From positions 338,935 through 402,934 of the forward strand of contig MFFN01000006.1 of assembly GCA_001777915.1 (NCBI GenBank): a DNA stretch of 64,000 nucleotides. Direction: 5' to 3'. Position numbers and translations under genes: made by a program. Position 1 is the stretch's first letter; each line of letters begins with the position of its first letter. The notes below the pieces were generated by a model that saw only the letters and a program-made list of their open reading frames with translations, was not told where the DNA came from and ran no database searches. Below are positions 1 through 6,798 of this stretch, piece by piece. Source of the DNA: Candidatus Edwardsbacteria bacterium RifOxyA12_full_54_48 (GTDB taxonomy: Bacteria > Edwardsbacteria > AC1 > EtOH8).

Positions 1-140
1 TTCTCGCCGCGTTTCAGTTTTTTCCCGGAGATGGTGGATCTCAGTGTATCCGCCACCGGCAGGTCTGCCCAGGCGATATTTGACAATCCCAGGAACGTTA
101 TCAAGCAGAGTAAAGTACTAATGCCTTTTGATGATCTCAT
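1..140 (-). CDS. exported protein, N-terminal part only
   Basis: The reading frame opens at an ATG at 140 and runs off the left edge of the window. The visible 46 residues begin with a clear signal peptide: Arg and Lys in the first five residues, a hydrophobic run TLLCLITFLGL, and a probable cleavage after AWA near residue 25. The mature start is DLPVADTLRSTISGKK. The gene follows the GT9 gene stop by 20 bases on the same strand, so it is probably the last member of that operon. The visible part is too short to assign a family. Confidence 0.65.
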   Translation of the reverse strand, partial: MRSSKGISTLLCLITFLGLSNIAWADLPVADTLRSTISGKKLKRGE

Positions 141-160
141 AATGCAACGCTTATTCTCTA

Positions 161-1240
161 TTATCGTTTTCGGTCAATGACCGGGTTTATTTTCGAATAG
201 ACCTCGTCAACCGTTATCTTCTCCATGCAATCGTATTGGGGGCATTTCCGGCCGGTGCATTTTCGGCATAATCCCACCGGAGGAATAAGCGTTGAATGCC
301 CCGGACCATACGGCCCCCAGCGCTTGGGATGGCAGGGGATCATCGGGCAGTACAGGCCGATCACCCTGGTCTTCACCGCCGTGGCGATATGCAGCGGCCC
401 GGTGCTGTTGGATACCATCGATTCTGCCTGCGACAGAAAGGCCGCCAGCTGCGGCAGGGACAGGCCCGACACCCAGGCCGGTTGGGTTTTAAGATGAGTC
501 TGCAGTTTTTCTTTGAGGTGTTCTTCCCCCGGCCCCAGGGTAACGACTATATTTGAATTTTGAGATTTGAGATTTGAAATTTTAATTTTATCAATAAGCT
601 CGGCAAACTTTTGGAGCGGCCAATCCCTGGCCGATCCGCCGCTGCCGGGGTGTATGGCCATGAACGGCCGGTTGATGTCGATGGTCCCGGACAGTTTCCT
701 GGCCGCCCGTTCTTTAAGCTCCGGCGGGATGGATATCTCCGGCAGGTATTCTTTGCCCTCGCCGGAAGGCAAGCCCAGCCCGGTTCTCACCAGGTCCAGA
801 TTGTGCTCCAGTTCGTGCTTCAGGCTGAATTTGCGGTGCTGTTTCACCCGGCGGTTGAACAGCAGGCTGTACCATCGGTAGGCCGTCCCGATCCTGACCG
901 GGATCCCGGCCAGCCGCAGGGCCCAGGCCAGCCGTCCGGTGGGATGCAGCAGTATGGCCGCATCGAAAGCATGGGCCTTGAGGATCTTGGCCAACCCCCG
1001 GGCGCTTAAGGCTGGATCGTCATTGATCACCTCATCGACCGATCTTGAGAGCGCGATCAGCGGGGCGGTGTATTCCCGGGCCAGAAATGTTATCCGGCAG
1101 CCGGGATACAGATCCTTTAAAAGAGCGGCGGCGGGCAGCGACAGGACCACGTCCCCGATCCGGTCGGTCCTTACCAGCAGTATGTTTTTATATGTTCTAT
1201 CAGACAATTTATTGAAGAAATATTTTAATTTCAACCTCAC
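161..1240 (-). CDS. glycosyltransferase family 9 (heptosyltransferase-like)
   Basis: This protein resembles GT9 enzymes such as ADP-heptose:LPS heptosyltransferases, which add sugars to lipopolysaccharide core on the inner face of the inner membrane. The N-terminal nucleotide-fold motif LVRTDRIGDVVLSLPA lies near residue 20. The donor-site region IHPGSGGSARDWP lies near residue 195, and a Cys cluster CRKCTGRKCPQYDC sits near the C-terminus. I chose the GTG at 1240, which has AGGAG eight bases upstream. A TTG at 1279 would overlap the previous stop but would make the protein begin inside an intergenic repeat (1235-1270). The gene lies directly downstream of a second GT9 gene. An AT-rich heptad insertion within it encodes a KISNLKSQNS segment. 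The acceptor sugar is unknown. Confidence 0.85.
   Translation of the reverse strand: MRLKLKYFFNKLSDRTYKNILLVRTDRIGDVVLSLPAAALLKDLYPGCRITFLAREYTAPLIALSRSVDEVINDDPALSARGLAKILKAHAFDAAILLHPTGRLAWALRLAGIPVRIGTAYRWYSLLFNRRVKQHRKFSLKHELEHNLDLVRTGLGLPSGEGKEYLPEISIPPELKERAARKLSGTIDINRPFMAIHPGSGGSARDWPLQKFAELIDKIKISNLKSQNSNIVVTLGPGEEHLKEKLQTHLKTQPAWVSGLSLPQLAAFLSQAESMVSNSTGPLHIATAVKTRVIGLYCPMIPCHPKRWGPYGPGHSTLIPPVGLCRKCTGRKCPQYDCMEKITVDEVYSKINPVIDRKR
546..592. repeat. AT-rich heptanucleotide tandem repeat inside the GT9 gene
   Basis: The stretch is made of imperfect 7-base units such as atttgag and atttgaa, about six in a row. It is translated in frame as a Lys/Asn/Ser-rich segment (KIKISNLKSQNSN) between the two Rossmann-like halves of the GT9 protein. 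Related heptad tracts occur in asd (17105-17142) and upstream of dapL (33007-33063). Confidence 0.6.
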
Positions 1241-1270
1241 CCTTCCCTCTCCTAAAGCATTAGGAGAGGG
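1235..1270. repeat. 36-bp palindromic intergenic repeat, copy 1
   Basis: The core is an 11-base inverted repeat (ccctctcctaa and its complement) with a short loop, followed by a conserved flank. An identical 36-base copy lies at 46878-46913. Read on the minus strand, the second arm contains AGGAG and sits correctly spaced before the GTG start of the downstream GT9 gene. Confidence 0.85.
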
Positions 1271-1275
1271 GGTGG

Positions 1276-2397
1276 TCAACGATTTATCTTTAGATGATTA
1301 TACCCCTTCTTGGCCGCCTTGAAGATGGCCCCCAGGTCCAGATCTTTTACGCATTCCAGGCTGTCGCAGGATCTCTTCCAGCAGGGGCTGCAGTCCAGGT
1401 CGGGAACGATCTTCTCCCCCCGGCCGAACAGCTCTATCTCGCTGGCGCAGGACAGCCCGAACCACACCACCACCTGCTTTTTGAGGGCGATGGCCATGTG
1501 CATGGCCGAGGTGTCCCCGGTGATGACAAGATCGCAGGCGTCCACGTAGACCATGCCCCGGCGGATGCCCTGGTCGGTGGGGCTGTTGATGATGAAGGCC
1601 CCGGCCCGGTCCTTGATCTCCTTGTTGCGCTGGCTCTCGGCCTTGCCGCCCAGCAGCATTATCCGGGCATTGGGCAGCTCGTTCTGGATCCGGCCGATCA
1701 GCTCCAGATGCTGTTCGACGGTCATCTTCTTGTTGGGAAACAGGTCGGAGCAACCGGTGTTGAAGCCGATGACGATATCGTTCTTCCCGATCCCGTTGTC
1801 CAGCCGGTATTGCCGGGCCCAGTCCTTCTCCTCCGGGGTCAGCTCCAGCACGTAATCCTCGCCCTGGTAATCCAGCGCCAGGGCCTGGGCCAGAAATTGG
1901 ATGCCAGTCACCTGGTTCTTCTTGAACTTCAGGTCGTCGTCTATCCCCAGGCGGTAGGCGTATTCGGCCTCGGGGTTGAAATGGGTGATGGCCCCGTTCT
2001 GATCCAGGGCGAAGCCAAGTTTCTCTTCAGCCTGAATCAGCATGGCCAAAGCATCCGAGCGGTAGGCCTTGTCGATGGAGTAGATCTTGTGGTACTTGAT
2101 GGCCTGGAGAATGGTGACGGTCTCGAAATCGTAGGGCCAGATCCTGTCGATGTAGGGGTTGTTCTGCAATAATGGGATGGCCATCGGCAGGGTCACCCAG
2201 TGGAGGGTGCTCTGGGGATCCTGGCGCTTGATGGCCGGCAGCAGGGCGGTGGTCATCAGCACTGCGCCCAGGGCGTCCAGGTTGATGATCAATATCTTTT
2301 TGCCACGGGGCTTTTGCTCCTGGCAGGTCTCGCATAGCCAGCCCGGCCGGCAGGGCTTGTAGCCGTTAAAATCCTTGCAGTCGATGGTGGGATTCAA
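1276..2397 (-). CDS. glycosyltransferase family 9 protein with Cys-rich ends
   Basis: This is a second GT9-like protein of 373 residues, probably acting on surface polysaccharide or LPS. The N-terminal fold motif IINLDALGAVLMTTALLPAI is near residue 36, GFNTGCSDLFPNKK is near 212, and GDTSAMHMAIALKKQ is near 295. Four cysteines in the first 25 residues (C7, C16, C22, C25) and the C-terminal set CSPCWKRSCDSLEC could bind a metal or cluster. The only plausible start is a TTG at 2397 with a weak AGG upstream, so the N-terminus is uncertain. It is the first gene of the GT9 pair and ends in a TGA that overlaps the alternative TTG of the next gene. Confidence 0.8.
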   Translation of the reverse strand: MNPTIDCKDFNGYKPCRPGWLCETCQEQKPRGKKILIINLDALGAVLMTTALLPAIKRQDPQSTLHWVTLPMAIPLLQNNPYIDRIWPYDFETVTILQAIKYHKIYSIDKAYRSDALAMLIQAEEKLGFALDQNGAITHFNPEAEYAYRLGIDDDLKFKKNQVTGIQFLAQALALDYQGEDYVLELTPEEKDWARQYRLDNGIGKNDIVIGFNTGCSDLFPNKKMTVEQHLELIGRIQNELPNARIMLLGGKAESQRNKEIKDRAGAFIINSPTDQGIRRGMVYVDACDLVITGDTSAMHMAIALKKQVVVWFGLSCASEIELFGRGEKIVPDLDCSPCWKRSCDSLECVKDLDLGAIFKAAKKGYNHLKINR

Positions 2398-2441
2398 ATT
2401 TCGTAACCTATAAGTGGGTTAATATATTACAATTCGGGACG

Positions 2442-2672
2442 TTAGTGTTTTATTATAACAAAATAAAGGGAAATTGCAACAGAAATATGCATGGCTGTTA
2501 AATTTAACCCGTTATCATTCCATGCAATGGCTTTTATCATTTCTTTCGGTAATTGCGAGGTTAGCTTTTCACAATACCAAATGAAGCAATCCCCGAGCTG
2601 CTTTCTTTCTACAAGCCCGGGTGAGGACCGCTTGGTATGCAAAATAATGGCCGTCTCGCGATGACCATTCAT
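2442..2672 (-). other. doubtful short reading frame in repeat-like spacer
   Basis: A 76-codon frame opens here, but its translation (RSSPGLVERKQLGD and similar) looks like a dispersed intergenic repeat read in frame, not a protein. No ribosome-binding site or domain is visible. I see no other gene between 2398 and 2711. Confidence 0.3.
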
Positions 2673-2711
2673 TAGATTCTCAACGATACGGTTGAAATTC
2701 AGTTTGAAAGG

Positions 2712-2742
2712 TAAAATAAAAAGACGGTCTTAAAGGCCGTCT
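2712..2742 (-). terminator. intrinsic terminator ending the Rhs island transcript
   Basis: On the minus strand an 8-bp stem (AGACGGCC with GACCGTCT, one wobble pair) and a 5-base loop are followed by TTTTTATTTT. It lies downstream of all the leftward genes of the Rhs island. Confidence 0.75.
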
Positions 2743-2767
2743 AAAGTTATATTGATATTTTATATTT

Positions 2768-2952
2768 AAACAGGTCCGGGTCCGGCACTAAGAACCGCCC
2801 GATCCGGCAATCGTAATACCGCGCCCCGAAGTAATCCAACCCCGACCAATCCCGCTCCTTCCGCTTACGCTACTATTCATCTTCCTCGAGTGCCACAGCT
2901 TCTTTATCTCTTTACAGCTACAGCGGAGGCACTGGCCGTGAACTTGCGGTTA
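2768..2952 (-). pseudogene. Rhs core remnant lacking its tip
   Basis: The sequence matches the end of the Rhs core of the full-length gene at 6799-11130, covering the KERDWSGLDYFGARYYD region through DPDLF. Homology stops abruptly at 2768, just before the variable tip would begin. It is also interrupted by a 73-bp repeat element at 2861-2933 placed between the codons for FT and KERD. No open frame remains. It is the most downstream relic of the Rhs tip array. Confidence 0.8.
2861..2933 (-). repeat. short dispersed element (family B) inserted in the Rhs core remnant
   Basis: The termini and middle match the element nested at 13403-13513, which lies in the opposite orientation. Shared blocks are agtgcctccgct, tggcactcgaggaag and tagcgtaagcgg. 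Here it splits the Rhs core sequence after the complement of CCAAGGAG. Confidence 0.65.
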
Positions 2953-3004
2953 TTTTAAAAACACCCGTTTTGATGAATGAACTGTTTACTAGTAAATCAA
3001 ATAA

Positions 3005-4240
3005 TTAAGGATGTACCTTAAAATATGAAATATACTTATTATCACTCTCTTTTTCATGTGATAACCAAAATACACATAGAACACCATCAACCGCAACTGT
3101 TATCCTTGGTCCTACAAAACCAAATGATTTGGGGTTATTATTAATTTGTTGGATATTTTTAGAACCATCCTCATTTATAACAATATATTCTTTTTTATCA
3201 GAAAACACAAAACAATGAATTTTCCCAGTCTCATCAATTACCGCATCTCCGAACAGTGTTCGTCTATTGAGGGAATCTGTGCGATCTACTGTGTAGTCGT
3301 TCTTATTTATTTTTATAAATTGTACCATATTATTTGATGGCAAATTGATCGAACTTTCCCAAAATGCAACGAAGCACTTGTCGTTACTTATAAGTTTTAA
3401 CGGAGAAGCCATTGGGGAATGTGTTTGTTTATATTTTCTAGCAAATATTTTTTTTCTGATTTTCCACCCTTTTTCGTTTAAACAAGCAAACCATACATTG
3501 TCTCCCTTATTGTAACATCCGTAATCATCAACCCAGATTGTATATAATCCGTCGAGATCTTGATTATATTTTATTCCATTGACACCTTGCACATGATATT
3601 TGCCGCGCTTTTGTATATTGATTCTCCTTTCACTACACAAATTTGACAATGGCAACAGATAATGTTTCAAATATCCTTGAAACAAATCGTGGCCAATATT
3701 AAATACAAACTGCCTATCGCTAATATCTGCATAGGATAAATACCCTTCGTCTTTTCCCGAAGGCACAATCATGAGATCAAAGTATTTATTCGCGGGATAA
3801 GACAATAATTCTTCAATAGAACCATTCCCTGTGCATAGGTTTTGCAATAACAACACAGCCATATTCTTGTCTTTGGCTACTTCCCAATACAAATCGAGAC
3901 AGTTATTTTTGCCCTGTAATATTTGTACTGGTTTTTTATACGCAAATATCCACGGTGATTTTATACCAGCAATTTGTTTTAAAGAATCATCGGTAAACTC
4001 AAATACATTTATAATATTTTTATTAAAATTAGTGACGCAAATATATATTTTTTCTTCCGTTTCACACAAATCATATGCCAGAATATCATTAGTCTGAAGC
4101 GAGATCGAGGTAACGGCGGATATTTTACTATTTTGGCCATGTGCATTATCTAATATAATGAGACTTGCGAAAGGAATAATAAACAAAGGAAGTGCCCTGA
4201 TTCCTTTCACAAATCCTCCCATGAAGTTTTTCTTACTCAA
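3005..4240 (-). CDS. secreted protein of unknown function, partner of Rhs tip 2
   Basis: I do not recognise this 411-residue protein. It has an N-terminal signal peptide (basic residues, then LPLFIIPFASLIIL, with probable cleavage after AHG near residue 35). The rest alternates short hydrophobic strands and polar turns, which could be a beta-propeller, but I cannot count blades. A TTG at 4240 is supported by AGGAG seven bases upstream and overlaps the stop of the displaced Rhs tip by eight bases, implying translational coupling. A GTG at 4210 after GGAGG is the alternative. Its place directly behind an orphan tip suggests an immunity or accessory role; this is inferred from position only. The gene is AT-rich compared with core genes. 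Confidence 0.7.
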   Translation of the reverse strand: MSKKNFMGGFVKGIRALPLFIIPFASLIILDNAHGQNSKISAVTSISLQTNDILAYDLCETEEKIYICVTNFNKNIINVFEFTDDSLKQIAGIKSPWIFAYKKPVQILQGKNNCLDLYWEVAKDKNMAVLLLQNLCTGNGSIEELLSYPANKYFDLMIVPSGKDEGYLSYADISDRQFVFNIGHDLFQGYLKHYLLPLSNLCSERRINIQKRGKYHVQGVNGIKYNQDLDGLYTIWVDDYGCYNKGDNVWFACLNEKGWKIRKKIFARKYKQTHSPMASPLKLISNDKCFVAFWESSINLPSNNMVQFIKINKNDYTVDRTDSLNRRTLFGDAVIDETGKIHCFVFSDKKEYIVINEDGSKNIQQINNNPKSFGFVGPRITVAVDGVLCVFWLSHEKESDNKYISYFKVHP

Positions 4241-4865
4241 GGGGATACTCCTTTTTTAAGTTTTCGCTATTTACATTAATAAACTTATTTATGTAATGAC
4301 TTGTAATATCTTTTATTGCCACATCAGCTGGATCATTCTCATCGTACGGCCGATCCGGTGTCTTTTTATCAAATATCGATTCAACGCTATGGCCAAATCG
4401 CAGGCCAACAAACAGCCCTCTGTGGGGATGTCTATAGCTATCTTGCAATGAATGCAATGATTCACCAAAATCTGCGACATTTCCTGTTTCAATCGATTTT
4501 TCTACCAGTTGAATCGCATCATTTGTAGATATAAAATGTTTTTTATAAGGTGATGAGAAATTATTGATTAGATTTTTCACAGCTGAATTTAAATTACCCT
4601 GAAAGGGATTAACACCATATATATCATCCACGCTTTGGTTTGCATAACTAAGATCTCTGGAAAAATTTAGTGAATTTATCTTACCATAACTTGCATCTAT
4701 TGCGAGATTAAAGGTTAATACATAGTGAATATCTATCCCACACTTTCCGGTAGGATCTTTGTACTTATAGGGGTTATTCAAACAATACGAATACCGGTTC
4801 AGCCTTTGCGGGTTGGATAAGATCCCTTCCTTGGGAACGCCGAACAGGTCCGGGTCAGGCACCAA
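4233..4865 (-). pseudogene. displaced Rhs C-terminal tip 2, S1/P1 or phospholipase C-like domain
   Basis: The first 40 residues repeat the Rhs core end (DPDLFGVPKEG, NPQRLNRYSYCLNNPY, then DPTGK). Homology to the core extends upstream to about 4893 and stops at YYDC, so this is a tip cut from its core. The unique part contains ESLHSLQDSYRHPHRG and FGHSVES, followed by a later acidic stretch. These His/Asp positions resemble the zinc-dependent S1/P1 nuclease or phospholipase C fold often found as Rhs tips. The only start is a TTG at 4865, and no Shine-Dalgarno is evident. It is probably silent unless recombined onto the intact core. Confidence 0.7.
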
Positions 4866-4924
4866 GAACCGCCCTATCCGGCAATCGTAATATAATGTTA
4901 ATTAAATTTATTTTAGCATATATG

Positions 4925-5563
4925 CTATGGATAAATATTAGCAGTTTTTGAAAAAGTATATTTATAAAATATTTGGTCATTAATTAAATAACCTATCGCA
5001 AATTCAGCTGTCGGATAATCTTTTATCTCAAAATCGATAATAAATACTGCATTTTTATCATAATGACCCTTGATGAATACTTCCGATATTTTTTCAATAA
5101 CAGCATTACTTTGCTCTTGTTTAGGCATGATATTTTGCAACTCAGATAAAATTATATTTTTCGTCTTTTCATTTTCTTTAATGCTCAACGTGCCATATAA
5201 AATAATAGTGTTGGGCTTAATGCTTAAATATGTTTTATATAATAATGTATCTTCTATTGGCCCATATGATATAGTGACATTATCTATACTATTTGTTTTA
5301 TATTCTTTTTTTATAAGATCTTTTTTCGTATCTATAAAAATAATAGCAACTTCCGTATCCACTTGGGTTTTATGATTTATTTTTTTTTCAATCTCCCCAA
5401 AGCTTGAATTTAATATCGAAGAAAATTCATATCCAAAAGGTTTTATGGTTACACTGGGTTTAATTATTACTTTCCCAACCACTTTATCCTTCATGCCGTT
5501 GTTGTAACAAGATATATTAAGCAAGGCACAGAAAGCACAAGCAACAATATAATAATATTGCAT
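4925..5563 (-). CDS. lipoprotein, candidate partner of Rhs tip 1
   Basis: This 212-residue protein has a lipobox (LNIS before C19) after a hydrophobic N-terminus, so it should be lipid-anchored. AGGTG lies five bases before the ATG. The body is rich in Lys, Ile and Asn with no motif I recognise. It starts only eight bases after the stop of the broken tip 1 reading frame and is AT-rich like the other tip-associated genes. By position it is a candidate immunity protein; a periplasm-facing lipoprotein would suit a cell-wall-directed toxin. This is inference from context. Confidence 0.65.
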   Translation of the reverse strand: MQYYYIVACAFCALLNISCYNNGMKDKVVGKVIIKPSVTIKPFGYEFSSILNSSFGEIEKKINHKTQVDTEVAIIFIDTKKDLIKKEYKTNSIDNVTISYGPIEDTLLYKTYLSIKPNTIILYGTLSIKENEKTKNIILSELQNIMPKQEQSNAVIEKISEVFIKGHYDKNAVFIIDFEIKDYPTAEFAIGYLINDQIFYKYTFSKTANIYP

Positions 5564-5571
5564 ATTGACAC

Positions 5572-6303
5572 CTATTTTAATAGATTTTTAAGGTCATTAA
5601 TTAATTCTCCTGGTCTAATTATCATAGCTGTACCTGATGGGTGCTCCTTGAAATTAGAGATGAAATCATTATAATATGACCAGGTTTGAGGATCGTCCTT
5701 GCTATAACCCTTTGAAACTGGAGATTGAACCGTAGGCACCGTCCAGCACCCAGCCGTCCCTGATACCAAATTCTCATCCGAAGCCGGATTCCCTGCATGC
5801 GAATGAATATGGTCGGCTACACTTTACCCTTGTTGTTGTGGATTTGGTGCTTCTGTCGGCAATGCTTCATTGCTATTGATTATTAATGCATCATGCTTAG
5901 GGAAATACGTTCCCTTATGTTTATCAAGCTTATAATTATAGATGCCACTTTTTACGGCTGCATTTGTGTTTTTTATATCAGCCCTTGTTTTCATTCGGTA
6001 TACTCCGTCAGGTAGCCAACCATTCCACACCAGTGCCAGCGAACCATACTGTGCACTGCGATTATATTCTACGGCTAATATAAATCTACCGTCTGGATCA
6101 ATGTACTTATATGGATTATTTACACAATAAATATATTTGTTCAGCAGTTGTGGATTCAATAAAATACCTTCTTTTGGTTCGCCTATAAGCGCTGGGTCCG
6201 GTGTTAAGAACCGCCCGATCCGGCAATCGTAATACCGCGCCCCGAAGTAATCCAGCCCCGACCAGTCCCGCTCCTTGGCGGCCTGCCTTGAGCAAGACCG
6301 CAT
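5572..6303 (-). pseudogene. displaced Rhs tip 1, DUF5675 or L,D-transpeptidase-like, broken by a TAA
   Basis: The 5' part repeats the Rhs core (KERDWSGLDYFGARYYD to NNPYKYIDPDG). The tip then reads on as GVYRMKTRADI and NSNEALPTEAPNPQQQG, followed by TAA at 5824-5826. Translation continues in the same frame as SVADHIHSHAGNPASDENL and SGTAGCWTVP to a stop at 5572. The His-Ala-Gly-Asn and later Gly-Cys resemble the His-Gly-Asn...Gly-Cys signature of DUF5675/YkuD-like folds, so the TAA removes the putative catalytic residues. The first nine codons (MRSCSRQAA) come from a short foreign insertion at 6279-6321. Confidence 0.75.
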
Positions 6304-6339
6304 CGTGGTCGTGTCGAACGGGTGAACTTGTTATTATTA

Positions 6340-6370
6340 TTGTGCCCTGCGGCTTAACCGCAGGGCACAA
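6340..6370. promoter_or_regulatory. perfect 13-bp hairpin between immunity gene and displaced tips
   Basis: The arms ttgtgccctgcgg and ccgcagggcacaa flank a 5-base loop with no mismatch. It lies 28 bases downstream of the candidate immunity gene on the minus strand. No T-run follows, so it may stabilise the Rhs/immunity mRNA end or act as a weak terminator rather than be a standard intrinsic terminator. Confidence 0.6.
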
Positions 6371-6398
6371 TAGGATACGCCGTTGCCTACTCTATTAT

Positions 6399-6788
6399 TT
6401 ACTTCCCTAATTCATCAACGTAACTTTTAAATATTGCCAAAGCATCCGGTTCTCTTTCTAATAATGCATCATGGTGCTCATTGTCTTTAATCAACTCCTT
6501 ATAACCCCAAGACGCTTTTACAAGAATATCCGGTTCTGTAAAAAAGTCCCTGTAATACCACCAATCGGGAATTTTATCATCTAAAATATCAAAGCACGCA
6601 GTAGAATACCAATTGGGAAGGTTATAGTCATCACAAACCAATAAGCATACTATACCGTCCGCAAGGTCCATGCCAAAAACATCGTATTCTTTACCAATGC
6701 TTAAGTCATATACAGCTTCATCTTCTTCCCCTTCTGCTCTAATACCCTTGATTTGATATCCGCGATTATATTTGCACTTTACACGCAT
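6399..6788 (-). CDS. candidate Rhs immunity protein
   Basis: This small acidic protein of 129 residues is cytoplasmic by sequence, with no signal peptide. The pattern of YDLSIGKEYDVFGMDL, then a hydrophobic strand and YNLPNWYSTACFDILDD, resembles a family I have seen beside polymorphic toxins (a GKEY-x-V-x-G strand followed by W-Y and F-x-I-x-D). I cannot give it a Pfam name. It starts 10 bases after the stop of the full-length Rhs gene, the usual place for the cognate immunity gene. The role is inferred from position, size and acidity. Confidence 0.7.
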   Translation of the reverse strand: MRVKCKYNRGYQIKGIRAEGEEDEAVYDLSIGKEYDVFGMDLADGIVCLLVCDDYNLPNWYSTACFDILDDKIPDWWYYRDFFTEPDILVKASWGYKELIKDNEHHDALLEREPDALAIFKSYVDELGK

Positions 6789-6798
6789 TTTTTAACTC

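Noticed and set aside
2442-2672. 76-codon protein
   Set aside because: It has no ribosome-binding site and a translation typical of dispersed repeat DNA; kept only as a doubtful frame.
5824-5826. Recoded TAA (readthrough or reassigned stop) in Rhs tip 1
   Set aside because: TAA ends other genes here, such as tuf, rpmG and secE, so a nonsense mutation in a displaced tip is simpler.
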